A model generated the notes under the pieces. That model was not told where the DNA came from. It was given only the letters and a program-made list of their open reading frames with translations, and ran no database searches. A stretch of 64,000 nt of DNA from Pseudomonas sp. NBRC 111124 (GTDB lineage: Bacteria > Pseudomonadota > Gammaproteobacteria > Pseudomonadales > Pseudomonadaceae): positions 124,001 through 188,000 of the forward strand of contig NZ_BCBA01000002.1 of assembly GCF_001320245.1 (NCBI RefSeq), given 5' to 3'. Shown here piece by piece: positions 35,202-45,006 of this stretch (the stretch's first letter is position 1; every line of letters begins with the position of its first letter). Both the position numbers and the translations under genes were made by a program.

Positions 35202-36803
35202 CTAACGCGGCACCCGCGCCCGGAGCGGGTTGCGCACCACCCACTTCTGCAATTCGGCGGCCGGCATCGGCCGCCCCAGCAGGTAGCCCTGGCCCTGGTC
35301 ACACCCGGCATTGCGCAAGAAGTCATACTGTTCTTGGGTTTCGATCCCCTCGGCGGTGATGCGATAACCCAGCGCATGCCCCAGGTCGATGATCGCCCGG
35401 GCGATGGCCACTGCATCATCGTCATCGGGCAAATCCTTGATAAACGCCCGGTCGATCTTCAGATGGTCGATGGGCAAGGCGCGCAGGTAGGCCAGCGACG
35501 AATAGCCAGTACCGAAGTCGTCCACCGCCGTGGCGACGCCCATCGCCTGCAACTGGGCCAGGGCTGCGCACGCCTGTTGTTGGCTTTCCATCAGCAGGCT
35601 CTCGGTGATTTCGACTTCCAGCAGGTTGGGTGCCAGGCCATAGCGTTCCAGTGCCATCGCAAGGCTCGAGACATAGTCGCTGCGCTCGATCTGCAGCGCC
35701 GCCACGTTGACCGCCATGGGCCCCGGCAGGCAGTCGGCGGCGCGCCAGGCGGCCATTTGTGCGCAGGCCAGGTCAAGCACGCGCTCACCCAGGGGAATGA
35801 TCAGGCCACTGCGTTCGGCCAGCGGGATGAACTCGCCGGGCGGTATCAGCCCATGTTCCGGGTCGCGCCAGCGCAGCAGTGCCTCCACCCCCTCCAGCTG
35901 ACCGCTGAACAGGTCGACCTTCGGTTGGTACCACAATTCGAACTCGTTATCCTGCAACGCCCGACGCAGGTTACGTTCCAGCTCCAGGCGCTGGTGCAGC
36001 CGTGCCGTCATGTCTGGGTGATACGGGCGCCAGGCGTTACGGCCGCCTTCCTTGGCCGCGTACATGGCGGTGTCGGCATGGCGCAACAGGCTGCCGACGT
36101 CTTCGCCATGTTGCGGGCACCAGGCGAGCCCGATGCTGCCGGTCACCAGTGCGGCATTGCCGTTGAGGTCGAACGGCCGCTGCAGGCAACGCAACAGCTG
36201 TTGGAGCTGATGACTGACCTGACCCTGGGTGCCCTGAAGCATGAACACGAACTCATCGCCGCCCAGCCGACACACTCGGTCGCTGCTGTCGAGCTCCTGC
36301 AGGAAACGCGCCGTTGCCTGCTGCAGCAACAAATCGCCCATGGCATGACCGAGGCTGTCGTTGACCTGTTTGAAACCGTCGATATCCAGCAAAAGCACCG
36401 CCAGGCCATGGCCCTCGGCGGTGGCCTCGGCCAACTGCTGCTGGAACAGCACCCGGTTAGGCAAGCCGGTGATGGTGTCGTAATGCGCCAGGCGCTCCAG
36501 CTGCGCCTGCGAGCGTTGCAATTCGCGGTTGCGTTGGTGCAGCTGACGCTGCTTGCGGTTGATCTGCGCGATGAACAGGCTAAGCAGGCCGCTGCAGGCC
36601 AGGGCGAACCAGAACAGCGGCGAGTGGAACAGGCTTGCCTCCTGCTGGCTCTGCTGGCGCTGGATGTCCACGTGGCCAAGCACCATGGACACGCCGATGC
36701 CGGCCAGGGAAACGCCGACCGGCAACAAGCGGCAAAGGGCGCGACGCAGCGTGCCGGTCGTCGGTTTCTGTTCGTGGGTCATCGGGAAATTGGACGGGAT
36801 CAT
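35202..36803 (-). CDS. GGDEF-EAL c-di-GMP protein
   Basis: About 533 residues: two N-terminal transmembrane helices (LLPVGVSLAGIGVSMVLG; FHSPLFWFALACSGLLSLFIA) with a short periplasmic loop, a coiled linker, a GGDEF domain (RLGGDEFVF, near residue 182) and an EAL domain (VEALLRW, DDFGTGYSSLAYL, AEGIET). Catalytic motifs of both domains are intact, but the allosteric I-site RxxD is degenerate (DSSD). The EAL domain looks competent as a phosphodiesterase; net direction cannot be told. The start is uncertain (36803 or 36782). It ends 9 bp from the convergent effector gene. Confidence 0.85.
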   Translation of the reverse strand: MIPSNFPMTHEQKPTTGTLRRALCRLLPVGVSLAGIGVSMVLGHVDIQRQQSQQEASLFHSPLFWFALACSGLLSLFIAQINRKQRQLHQRNRELQRSQAQLERLAHYDTITGLPNRVLFQQQLAEATAEGHGLAVLLLDIDGFKQVNDSLGHAMGDLLLQQATARFLQELDSSDRVCRLGGDEFVFMLQGTQGQVSHQLQQLLRCLQRPFDLNGNAALVTGSIGLAWCPQHGEDVGSLLRHADTAMYAAKEGGRNAWRPYHPDMTARLHQRLELERNLRRALQDNEFELWYQPKVDLFSGQLEGVEALLRWRDPEHGLIPPGEFIPLAERSGLIIPLGERVLDLACAQMAAWRAADCLPGPMAVNVAALQIERSDYVSSLAMALERYGLAPNLLEVEITESLLMESQQQACAALAQLQAMGVATAVDDFGTGYSSLAYLRALPIDHLKIDRAFIKDLPDDDDAVAIARAIIDLGHALGYRITAEGIETQEQYDFLRNAGCDQGQGYLLGRPMPAAELQKWVVRNPLRARVPR

Positions 36804-36938
36804 AAGCTGCAAGTGTGGGCGATTGCCCCTGTATCGGCGCGCTGCGCGCAATATTGAGCCAGACTGGTGTTTTTCTTGCCCAGGGTGCATGCTCGAAGCT
36901 GAAGCGTTTCACCCGCCCAGACACGTGAGGTGCAGTAC

Positions 36939-38558
36939 ATGGATCATCTGCTCGATTCGCTGTTTCCGACCGCCGAGAACATTCCCGAACACTGGCGTCT
37001 CGGTAACCCGCTGGAACAACGTGACTACCTGGTGAACGGTCAGCTCAAACGCTGGGAAGGGCCGCTGGCCACAGTGCGCAGCCCGGTCTGGCTGAAAGAA
37101 GCGGACGGCGAGCGCCAGGTCGTGCTTGGCAGCGCACCACTGCTCGACGCCGACACCGCCCTCACCGCCCTGGACGCGGCGGTCAACGCCTACGACAAGG
37201 GCCGCGGGGCCTGGCCGAACATGCGCGTGGCAGAACGTATCCAGCATGTGGAAACCTTCCTCGCACGCATGCGCGAGCAGCGTACGGCCGTGGTCAAGCT
37301 GCTGATGTGGGAAATCGGCAAAAACCTCAAGGATTCGGAAAAGGAATTCGACCGCACCTGCGACTACATCGTCGACACCATCAACGCCCTCAAGGACCTC
37401 GACCGCCGCTCCAGCCGCTTCGAGCTCGAACAAGGCACCCTCGGCCAAATTCGCCGCGCCCCGCTGGGCGTGGCATTGTGCATGGGCCCCTACAATTACC
37501 CGCTGAACGAAACCTTCACCACGCTGATCCCGGCGCTGATCATGGGCAACACCGTGGTGTTCAAGCCGGCCAAGTTCGGCGTGCTGCTGATCCGACCACT
37601 GCTCGAAGCGTTCCGCGACAGCTTCCCGCCGGGGGTGATCAACGTCATTTATGGCCGCGGCCGGGAAACGGTCAGCGCGCTGATGGCCAGCGGCAAAGTC
37701 GATGTATTTGCCTTCATCGGCACCCACAAGGCGGCCAGCGACCTGAAGAAACTGCACCCACGCCCGCACCGGCTGCGCGCCGCTCTGGGCCTCGACGCCA
37801 AGAACCCCGGCATCGTCCTGCCCCAGGTGGACCTGGACAATGCCGTGGAAGAGGCGGTTACCGGCGCACTGTCGTTCAATGGCCAACGCTGCACGGCGCT
37901 GAAGATCTTGTTCGTCCACGAGGATGTGGTTGAACCCTTCCTCGACAAGTTCCAGCGCAAGCTTGCCGCGCTCAAGCCAGGCATGCCCTGGGAGCCAGGC
38001 GTTGCGCTGACGCCGCTGCCGGAACAGGGCAAGGTCGATTACCTCGATCAGTTGGTGGCCGATGCCACGGCCAAAGGCGCACGAGTGCTCAACGAAGGTG
38101 GCGGGCAGAGCCGCGGCTCATTCTTCTATCCCGCCCTGCTCTACCCGGTGAATCGGGACATGCGCGTATACCACGAGGAACAGTTTGGCCCGGTGGTGCC
38201 GGTGGTGCCTTACCGCGACCTGCAAACCGTGATCGATTACGTGCTCGATTCCGACTACGGCCAGCAGCTGAGCCTGTTCGGCAACGACCCGGCAACCATC
38301 GGCAGCCTGGTCGACATCTTTGCCAACCAGGTCGGGCGCATCAACCTCAACGCCCAGTGCCAGCGCGGCCCGGACACCTACCCGTTCAATGGCCGCAAGA
38401 ACAGCGCCGAAGGCACCCTGTCGGTACACGATGCCTTGCGCGTGTTCTCCATCCGCACCCTGGTCGCAACCCGCTTCCAGGAAGCCAACAAAGAGCTGAT
38501 CAGCGAGATCATCCGTAACCGCCAATCAAGCTTCCTGACCACCGACTACATCTTCTGA
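36939..38558 (+). CDS. gapN: NADP-dependent glyceraldehyde-3-phosphate dehydrogenase-like aldehyde dehydrogenase
   Basis: A 539-residue ALDH. It shows RAPLGVALCMGPYNYPLNETF, NTVVFKPAKFG (cofactor Lys), the catalytic Cys in SFNGQRCTALKIL, the glutamate-position segment around LGLDAKNPGIV, and EEQFGPVVPVVPYRD. The long N-terminus and these motifs match proteins annotated as non-phosphorylating NADP-dependent GAPDH in Pseudomonas. It would make 3-phosphoglycerate and NADPH. ATG 36939 has GAGG at 8 nt; a GTG at 36930 is a poorer choice. A strong hairpin follows. Confidence 0.85.
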   Translation: MDHLLDSLFPTAENIPEHWRLGNPLEQRDYLVNGQLKRWEGPLATVRSPVWLKEADGERQVVLGSAPLLDADTALTALDAAVNAYDKGRGAWPNMRVAERIQHVETFLARMREQRTAVVKLLMWEIGKNLKDSEKEFDRTCDYIVDTINALKDLDRRSSRFELEQGTLGQIRRAPLGVALCMGPYNYPLNETFTTLIPALIMGNTVVFKPAKFGVLLIRPLLEAFRDSFPPGVINVIYGRGRETVSALMASGKVDVFAFIGTHKAASDLKKLHPRPHRLRAALGLDAKNPGIVLPQVDLDNAVEEAVTGALSFNGQRCTALKILFVHEDVVEPFLDKFQRKLAALKPGMPWEPGVALTPLPEQGKVDYLDQLVADATAKGARVLNEGGGQSRGSFFYPALLYPVNRDMRVYHEEQFGPVVPVVPYRDLQTVIDYVLDSDYGQQLSLFGNDPATIGSLVDIFANQVGRINLNAQCQRGPDTYPFNGRKNSAEGTLSVHDALRVFSIRTLVATRFQEANKELISEIIRNRQSSFLTTDYIF

Positions 38559-38572
38559 CGGTCGCGCTTATA

Positions 38573-38603
38573 GAAAATCGATCTAGCCTCCTAGTCGATT
38601 TTC
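38573..38603 (+). terminator. Probable terminator of the gapN-like gene
   Basis: GAAAATCGA-T-CTAG / CCTC loop / CTAG-TCGATTTTC forms a 13-bp stem with one bulged T, 14 bp after the stop. The T-tract is inside the distal arm (GATTTTCC). Confidence 0.55.
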
Positions 38604-38668
38604 CATCTGCGCAGACGACTCTAAGCATCAGGGCGCCCATCGGCGCCCACTGCAAAGGAGATTCGCAA

Positions 38669-39136
38669 ATGGCTGTCAAACCCATCCCCGAAGGCCAGCA
38701 CAGCATCACCCCGTACCTGGCCATCAACGACGCCGCCAAGGCTATCGAGTTCTACAAGAAGGCCTTTGGCGCCACGGAAATGTTCCGCCTCGAAGGCCCG
38801 GACGGCCGCGTCGGTCACGCCGAACTGCGCATCGGCGACTCCTCGCTGATGCTCGCTGCCCCCTGCGACATGGAGGGCGGCCTGACCGCCAGCCAGAAAC
38901 TCGCCGGCGCTGCGGTGGGTCTGCATTTGTACGTCGAGGATTGCGACAAGGTCTATGCCCAGGCCATTGCGGCGGGGGCTACACAGTTGCATGAAGTCAA
39001 GGACCAGTTCTACGGCGACCGCAGCGGCTCGCTGAAAGACCCGTTCGGCAATATGTGGTTCGTCTCCACCCACAAGGAAGACCTCAGCCCCGACCAGATA
39101 CGTGCCCGTGCGGCGAAGATGTTTGGCGACAACTGA
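38669..39136 (+). CDS. VOC-family protein (PhnB/glyoxalase-like)
   Basis: 155 residues of the vicinal-oxygen-chelate fold: SITPYLAINDAAKAIEFYKKAFGATEMFRLEGPDGRVGHAELRIGDSSLMLA (read in parts) and DPFGNMWFVSTHKEDLSPDQI. This resembles the YdcJ/PhnB-like subfamily, which has no established reaction. AAGGAGATT precedes the ATG. It stands alone between the gapN terminator and the Rhs fragment. Confidence 0.85.
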   Translation: MAVKPIPEGQHSITPYLAINDAAKAIEFYKKAFGATEMFRLEGPDGRVGHAELRIGDSSLMLAAPCDMEGGLTASQKLAGAAVGLHLYVEDCDKVYAQAIAAGATQLHEVKDQFYGDRSGSLKDPFGNMWFVSTHKEDLSPDQIRARAAKMFGDN

Positions 39137-39232
39137 GGAGGGTGACATCCGGCGTTGGCGTTTTTGCCCGCGCCGGACGAAATGCAACGGCTCGGATTCT
39201 ATAAAGACATCGCAGCGGTTACGTGGCCTGCC

Positions 39233-39859
39233 TTACAGTCCACTACGTATGTCACCTCCACTACGCTGAAATCTCTGATTACCCCGCTCTAAACTGTCGG
39301 CCAGCGCAACCATATGGTCTACCATCGGGCCTACCATTTGGTTCGGCGTTGGCACTGCCACTTGTTCACTGGCCACCGCGTTAAAAGCGCTAATAGTCCC
39401 TAGAACTTCCACCGTAGCTTTCGTGAGCGGGTTCATAGGAATGACCTTCGATGTAACCTCCGCCGCAACAGCAAGGGCACCCCAAGTCATGCTGTAGAAA
39501 TTTCTTGCGCGCCATAAAGCCCTTACACCGGCTAATGCAGCTCCAGTGGATGAAAAGCCAGTGTAAGGTGCGATCGCCCGCAACAAGGGCTTGATGAAAT
39601 GCCCTGACGGGTCAGTGTTGTTAATAGGGTCTGCTTCACAATAAACATAAGCGTTTCTGCCTCCCTTGCCAAAAGGGCTCAGACTATCAGGGCTTGCGAA
39701 TCGCCGAATCCCAGGGCTGTAGTTCCGATACCCGTTCCCCAGTGGATAACAGTTTGTTACCTCATCCAGTCGCTGGCCATTTAATCCCAGGTGTAACGGA
39801 TGCACGGCATTGCGCCCTAGGCTGCCATACGGCGTATATCGGAAGTGGCTTATCTTCAT
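39233..39859 (-). CDS. Orphan Rhs-core fragment with variable C-terminal tail
   Basis: 208 residues. The first ~90 are a RHS repeat-associated core (YTPYG, LGLNGQRLDEVTNCYPLGNGYRNYSPGIRRFASPDSLSPFGKGGRNAYVYCEADPINNTDPSGH, read in parts). After DPSGH the tail (about 110 residues) is unrelated to known toxins by eye and looks partly hydrophobic. GAGGAT 8 nt before the ATG suggests it is expressed. The region is lower in GC than its neighbours. Full Rhs proteins exceed 1000 residues, so this is a displaced tip or a small stand-alone class. No immunity gene is evident. Confidence 0.75.
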   Translation of the reverse strand: MKISHFRYTPYGSLGRNAVHPLHLGLNGQRLDEVTNCYPLGNGYRNYSPGIRRFASPDSLSPFGKGGRNAYVYCEADPINNTDPSGHFIKPLLRAIAPYTGFSSTGAALAGVRALWRARNFYSMTWGALAVAAEVTSKVIPMNPLTKATVEVLGTISAFNAVASEQVAVPTPNQMVGPMVDHMVALADSLERGNQRFQRSGGDIRSGL

Positions 39860-40063
39860 TAGAGTATCCTCACGTCAGGGGCTCGGCCATTGTCCCTGCA
39901 GCGATGACGGCCTTGCCAAGAACAATTCCAGCTTGGAAGTCAGACTGAGATTGAATAATCAAACGTCCAGTTTCAACTGGCAGAAATGACAGTCTGTGAA
40001 GCACAGAGTTGAAAGCGACGCGCGTTTGCTTGAAGCTGGAGGCTCGTAGCTTGGAGCTGCTTC

Positions 40064-41251
40064 ATGCGAATCATCGACAAAACCGCCGCGCAGGTTCGCA
40101 GCCTGACCCAGGCCGAAGAGGAACTGCTGGTCGGTTTCGCCACCGGCAGCCTCGCCGGGCCGCGCCTGCTGCAGGCCAACCAGCTGCTGATGAAGGTACG
40201 CAGCGCCAACCAGTGGCTGGCCTGCGATTGCCGCAAGGACGCCTTGCCAGTGCTCAATATCACCCTCAATGGCAGCACCGGCACGCTTTTTCTGAAGAAC
40301 AACCCGGGCACCGCCGAGCATGCGCCCGGCTGCCCGTTCACCAAGGACGAACGCGAAGCCAGCGAGCGTGAAGACGAGCCGGCGGTGCCTGCCGCCTGGC
40401 TGGCACCAGACACCCCGCTGCGCCTGATCGGTGATTACCGCAGCGCCAGCGATGCCAGTAGCGGTACGGCCGACGGTACCGAACGCCGCGAACAGCAGCG
40501 CCTGTTGTCACTGCTGCTGACCTGGATCGAGACCAGCGGCCTGAACCTCTACGCCACACACCTGAAAAAGGACCTCACCGGCCAGTTCGCCGAGCTGCGC
40601 AGTGTCGCCAGCCGCTACCCGTTGCTCGAAAGGGTGCCGGCCAGCAACTACCTGGAAACCCGCCTGGACATGAAGCACATGATGATGCTCAAGTCCCGCC
40701 TGCGTGAAGCTACGGTGTTCGGCAACCACCGGCGCCATGGCCTGCTGCTGGACTGCGTCGACCAGATCAAGGGGCGCAAGCTTTTCAACAACCGCAGCGA
40801 AGACGGTTTCGATTTCCAGGGGCATCATCTGTATTGGGGTGGCAGCCGTACGTCAGGCCCGCTGCTGGCGCTGGCCCTGTACTCACCGACCACAGCGGGC
40901 AGCCACTTCTACGAACTGATCCACGTGGCCAGTGTGCCGGTGCTGTCACGCGCGCACCTGTTCCCGGTGTACCGTGACGAAGAGCGTGAACCGCTCAAGG
41001 CGCTGGTCTCGCTGATCGACTGGATGGCGAGCAAAGGCGTGAAAGTGCAGATGCGTCGCCCGGTGATCGGTGGGCAGGTGATGGATGAGCTCGTGCTGAC
41101 CTCGGATCAGGACCGGGTCCTGTCGGTGTCGTTGCTGGAGAAGCCGATCGGGCCGGAGCCCGATGCCGAGAACTTCAAGCGCTACGCGGACTTCAAGAGC
41201 CTTGAGACCTTCCGCAAGTATGTGGCCGGGTTCTTCATGCGTGAGCGCTGA
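40064..41251 (+). CDS. Protein of unknown function with a CxC...HxxxC cluster
   Basis: 395 residues, soluble, no signal peptide. Near residues 47-92 lies WLACDCRKD...TAEHAPGCPF, a C-x-C-x(n)-H-x(3)-C arrangement that could bind zinc. The C-terminal half (KHMMMLKSRLREATVFGNHRRHGLLLDCVDQ, LLALALYSPT, DEEREPLKALVSLIDWMASKGVKVQMRRPV) has an alternating alpha/beta look. I do not recognise the family. GGAG 9 nt before ATG 40064 supports the start. A single REP element follows. No operon partner. Confidence 0.7.
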   Translation: MRIIDKTAAQVRSLTQAEEELLVGFATGSLAGPRLLQANQLLMKVRSANQWLACDCRKDALPVLNITLNGSTGTLFLKNNPGTAEHAPGCPFTKDEREASEREDEPAVPAAWLAPDTPLRLIGDYRSASDASSGTADGTERREQQRLLSLLLTWIETSGLNLYATHLKKDLTGQFAELRSVASRYPLLERVPASNYLETRLDMKHMMMLKSRLREATVFGNHRRHGLLLDCVDQIKGRKLFNNRSEDGFDFQGHHLYWGGSRTSGPLLALALYSPTTAGSHFYELIHVASVPVLSRAHLFPVYRDEEREPLKALVSLIDWMASKGVKVQMRRPVIGGQVMDELVLTSDQDRVLSVSLLEKPIGPEPDAENFKRYADFKSLETFRKYVAGFFMRER

Positions 41252-41272
41252 AGGCCGCGTCGCCTGCTTCGC

Positions 41273-41312
41273 GGCTGTAGGAGCGGCTTTAGCCGCGAAG
41301 AGGCCGGTGCAG
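41273..41312. repeat. Single REP element
   Basis: GGCTGTAGGAGCGGCTTTAGCCGCGAAGAGGCCGG-type sequence, a variant of the P. putida REP (CGGCCTCTTCGCGG...CCGCTCC-TACAG on the other strand). It lies between convergent genes and may act as an mRNA 3' stabiliser or gyrase-type site. Confidence 0.7.
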
Positions 41313-41329
41313 CCACACATCCCTGACTA

Positions 41330-42478
41330 TCAGAACGCAGCCCGGAAGATCCCCTCGATCTCATCCTGGCTGGCCGACCGCGGGTTGGTCAGCCCACAGG
41401 CATCCTTCAAGGCGTTCTCCGCCAGAATGCCGACATCCTCAAGCTTGGCCCCCAGCTCCGCCAGCCCCGCCGGGATACCCACCGCCACTGCCAGGTGCTC
41501 GATGGCCGAAATCGCCGCCCCCGCGCCCTGCTCCGCATCCAGCCCACACACCTTGATACCCATGGCCTTGGCCACATCGCGCAAGCGCGCGGCACTGACC
41601 TTGGCATTAAAGCGCTGCACATGGGGCAGCAGCACGGCATTGCATACACCATGGGGCAAATCGTAGTAACCGCCCAGCTGGTGCGCCATGGCATGTACGT
41701 ACCCCAGCGAAGCATTGTTGAACGCCATGCCGGCCAGGAACTGCGCGTAGGCCATGTTCTCACGTGCCTGCAGGTCGTTACCGTCGTTCACCGCCTGGCG
41801 CAGGTTCTCGCTGATCAGGCTGATGGCTTTGAGCGCACAGGCATCGGTGATCGGCGTGGCTGCCGTGGATACATAGGCTTCGATGGCGTGGGTCAAGGCA
41901 TCCATGCCGGTGGCTGCCGTCAGCCCCTTGGGCATGGCGACCATCAGTGCCGGGTCGTTGACCGAGAGGATCGGCGTGGTGTTGCGGTCGACGATGGCCA
42001 TTTTCACGTGCCGCGCCTCGTCGGTGATGATACAGAAGCGGGTCATCTCACTGGCCGTGCCCGCAGTAGTGTTGATCGCGATGAGTGGCAGCTGCGGCTT
42101 GCGCGAGCGGTCGACACCCTCGTAGTCGCTGATATGCCCGCCATTGGTGGCGCACAGTGCAATACCCTTGGCGCAGTCATGGGGCGAACCACCACCCAGC
42201 GACACCACGCAGTCGCAACGCTCACGCTGCAACACCGCAAGGCCGGCCTCGACGTTGGCGATGCTGGGGTTGGGCTTGGCGCCATCGAACACCACCGAGT
42301 CGATATCCTGCAGGGCCAGCATGCGGCCGATGCGGGCGGCGACGCCGGCCTTGGCCAAGCCCTGGTCGGTAACGATCAGCGCCTTGCGCAAGCCATAACC
42401 GGCGATCGCGGCCATGGCCTCGTCGAGGCAGTCGATGCCCATGATGTTGACGGGCGGGATGAAGAATGTGCTGCTCAT
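41330..42478 (-). CDS. yiaY: Iron-containing alcohol dehydrogenase (YiaY/group III type)
   Basis: A 382-residue Fe-ADH. It has the [17 protein letters not shown]-binding motif, [13 protein letters not shown], and metal ligands in [14 protein letters not shown] (Asp, His), [27 protein letters not shown] (two His). It would oxidise short-chain alcohols to aldehydes using NAD. Start 42478 (MSSTFF) has AGGAGG upstream. No clear operon partner; ilvA lies upstream in the same direction, 79 bp away. Confidence 0.9.
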   Translation of the reverse strand: MSSTFFIPPVNIMGIDCLDEAMAAIAGYGLRKALIVTDQGLAKAGVAARIGRMLALQDIDSVVFDGAKPNPSIANVEAGLAVLQRERCDCVVSLGGGSPHDCAKGIALCATNGGHISDYEGVDRSRKPQLPLIAINTTAGTASEMTRFCIITDEARHVKMAIVDRNTTPILSVNDPALMVAMPKGLTAATGMDALTHAIEAYVSTAATPITDACALKAISLISENLRQAVNDGNDLQARENMAYAQFLAGMAFNNASLGYVHAMAHQLGGYYDLPHGVCNAVLLPHVQRFNAKVSAARLRDVAKAMGIKVCGLDAEQGAGAAISAIEHLAVAVGIPAGLAELGAKLEDVGILAENALKDACGLTNPRSASQDEIEGIFRAAF

Positions 42479-42556
42479 GACCGGATCCTCCTGGTGGGTC
42501 TGTCTACTCACGAGGATCCGCCCGTTCAATGCACCTGATGTTGATCCAGAGCAACG

Positions 42557-44119
<1,563 letters not shown>

Positions 44120-44170
44120 CGATTGCAACTCCTTGGCTTGTTTCACGTTGCCCAGGAGTCAGAGAGAAGA

Positions 44171-44191
44171 AACCCGCCTCCAGGGCGGGTT
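44171..44191 (-). terminator. Attenuator terminator hairpin upstream of ilvA
   Basis: On the minus strand AACCCGCC-CTGGA-GGCGGGTT (8-bp perfect stem, 5-nt loop) followed by a pyrimidine-rich TCTTCTCTCT tract, about 50 nt before the ilvA start. GGCGGG in the leader (44211-44216) can pair instead with the ascending arm (44184-44189), making an antiterminator. Confidence 0.8.
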
Positions 44192-44206
44192 CGGTGCACG
44201 TACGCG

Positions 44207-44269
44207 CTAGCCCGCCAAGCTGATAATGGCGGTAATAATAATGGCGTTCACGTGCGGGAAGGTTTTCAT
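44207..44269 (-). CDS. Isoleucine-rich leader peptide of ilvA
   Basis: A 20-residue peptide, MKTFPHVNAIIITAIISLAG, with five Ile codons (ATT ATT ATT ACC GCC ATT ATC) before a TAG stop. Leader segments 44227-44232 (CCGCCA in RNA) and 44212-44217 (TGGCGG) can pair, and the latter can alternatively pair with the terminator's first arm. This is the textbook four-segment arrangement of ribosome-mediated attenuation. There is no clear ribosome-binding site, and the predicted transcript start is within a few nucleotides of the ATG, suggesting near-leaderless translation. Confidence 0.75.
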   Translation of the reverse strand: MKTFPHVNAIIITAIISLAG

Positions 44270-44279
44270 GGGATGGGAC

Positions 44280-44307
44280 GTTATCTCGCCTGGCTTGGCC
44301 AAGTCAA
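44280..44307 (-). promoter_or_regulatory. Promoter candidate of the ilvA leader
   Basis: On the minus strand TTGACT (44302-44307) and GATAAC (44280-44285) are 16 bp apart; transcription would begin about 44273, next to the leader ATG at 44269. The -35 lies over the end of the PACE gene. A second -10 choice (TAACGT, 44278-44283) gives 18-bp spacing. Confidence 0.5.
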
Positions 44308-44735
44308 CACTTTGCTTGTTGCGCCGACAGCGGCACGTCGAAGACCTTGTCGAAGCCCCACTGGAACACGAAGGCATAGACGAAGAAGAACACAAACAAT
44401 GCCAGGTTGGTGAGCAACGCTGCCCACAGGCTGACATTCAGCCAGTACGCCACCAACGGCAGCAGGATCAGTACCAGCCCGCCCTCGAAGCCTAGCGCGT
44501 GCAGGACCCGGCGCAGCACGGTGCGCTCACGCTTGCGCTGGCGCGCCTCCCAGCGCTCGAACGCCCAGTTGTAGGCCATGTTCCAGCTCATGGCGATGCC
44601 CGACATCAGCACCGACAGCACCGTCGACTGCGCCATCCCGGCCCCGAACGCCAGCTCCAGCACCGGCGCCACGCAGGCCACAGCGATGGCTTCGTAGAGA
44701 ATGGCCTGGACCACCTTGCGCGCCTTGCCTTGCAT
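44304..44735 (-). CDS. PACE-family biocide efflux transporter
   Basis: A 143-residue inner-membrane protein with four transmembrane helices in two similar halves (QAILYEAIAVACVAPVLELAF, WNMAYNWAFERWEARQ; HALGFEGGLVLILLPLVAYWLN, YAFVFQWGFDKVFDVP), the BTP-domain pattern of AceI-like proteins that export chlorhexidine and related cations. The conserved membrane Glu is in LYEAIAV. Start ATG 44735 (GGAG at 6 nt) or 44747. No regulator adjoins it, but a TetR-like palindrome lies upstream. Confidence 0.88.
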   Translation of the reverse strand: MQGKARKVVQAILYEAIAVACVAPVLELAFGAGMAQSTVLSVLMSGIAMSWNMAYNWAFERWEARQRKRERTVLRRVLHALGFEGGLVLILLPLVAYWLNVSLWAALLTNLALFVFFFVYAFVFQWGFDKVFDVPLSAQQAKC

Positions 44736-44809
44736 GTTCAGCTCCATCCGAAAAACGGCCTTCCAAAGTACAAGATGAAGGCTGTAAGAAAAAGCCTGAA
44801 ATACTTTAT

Positions 44810-44827
44810 TGACTGACCGTTCAATCA
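44810..44827. promoter_or_regulatory. TetR-type palindrome in the PACE/wecB divergent region
   Basis: TGACTGACCGTTCAATCA shows half-sites TGAnTGA and TCAnTCA in an 18-bp imperfect palindrome, the style of TetR-family operators. It overlaps TTGACT/TATTAA plus-strand and TTGAAC minus-strand promoter-like boxes. No TetR gene is in view, so the binder would be encoded elsewhere. Confidence 0.35.
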
Positions 44828-45006
44828 GGAATTATTAAGCTTTATCGTTTCTGCAATCCCCTTCCCCTGGCGTCCCGCCCCTGCTTGCCTGACACGGCTT
44901 CATCCGCTCACGCATTGGACAACCCTGCATGCGACTGCTTGTATCTATCACTTGCAAGCGGTGACATGCCGCACTTCGTCCAGGGAATTGAACGAGGAAC
45001 AAGACG

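Noticed and set aside
39151..39177. Nested hairpin TCCGGCG...CGCCGGA considered as terminator of the VOC gene
   Set aside because: The T-run is inside the loop and none follows the stem; possible but not supported enough to list.
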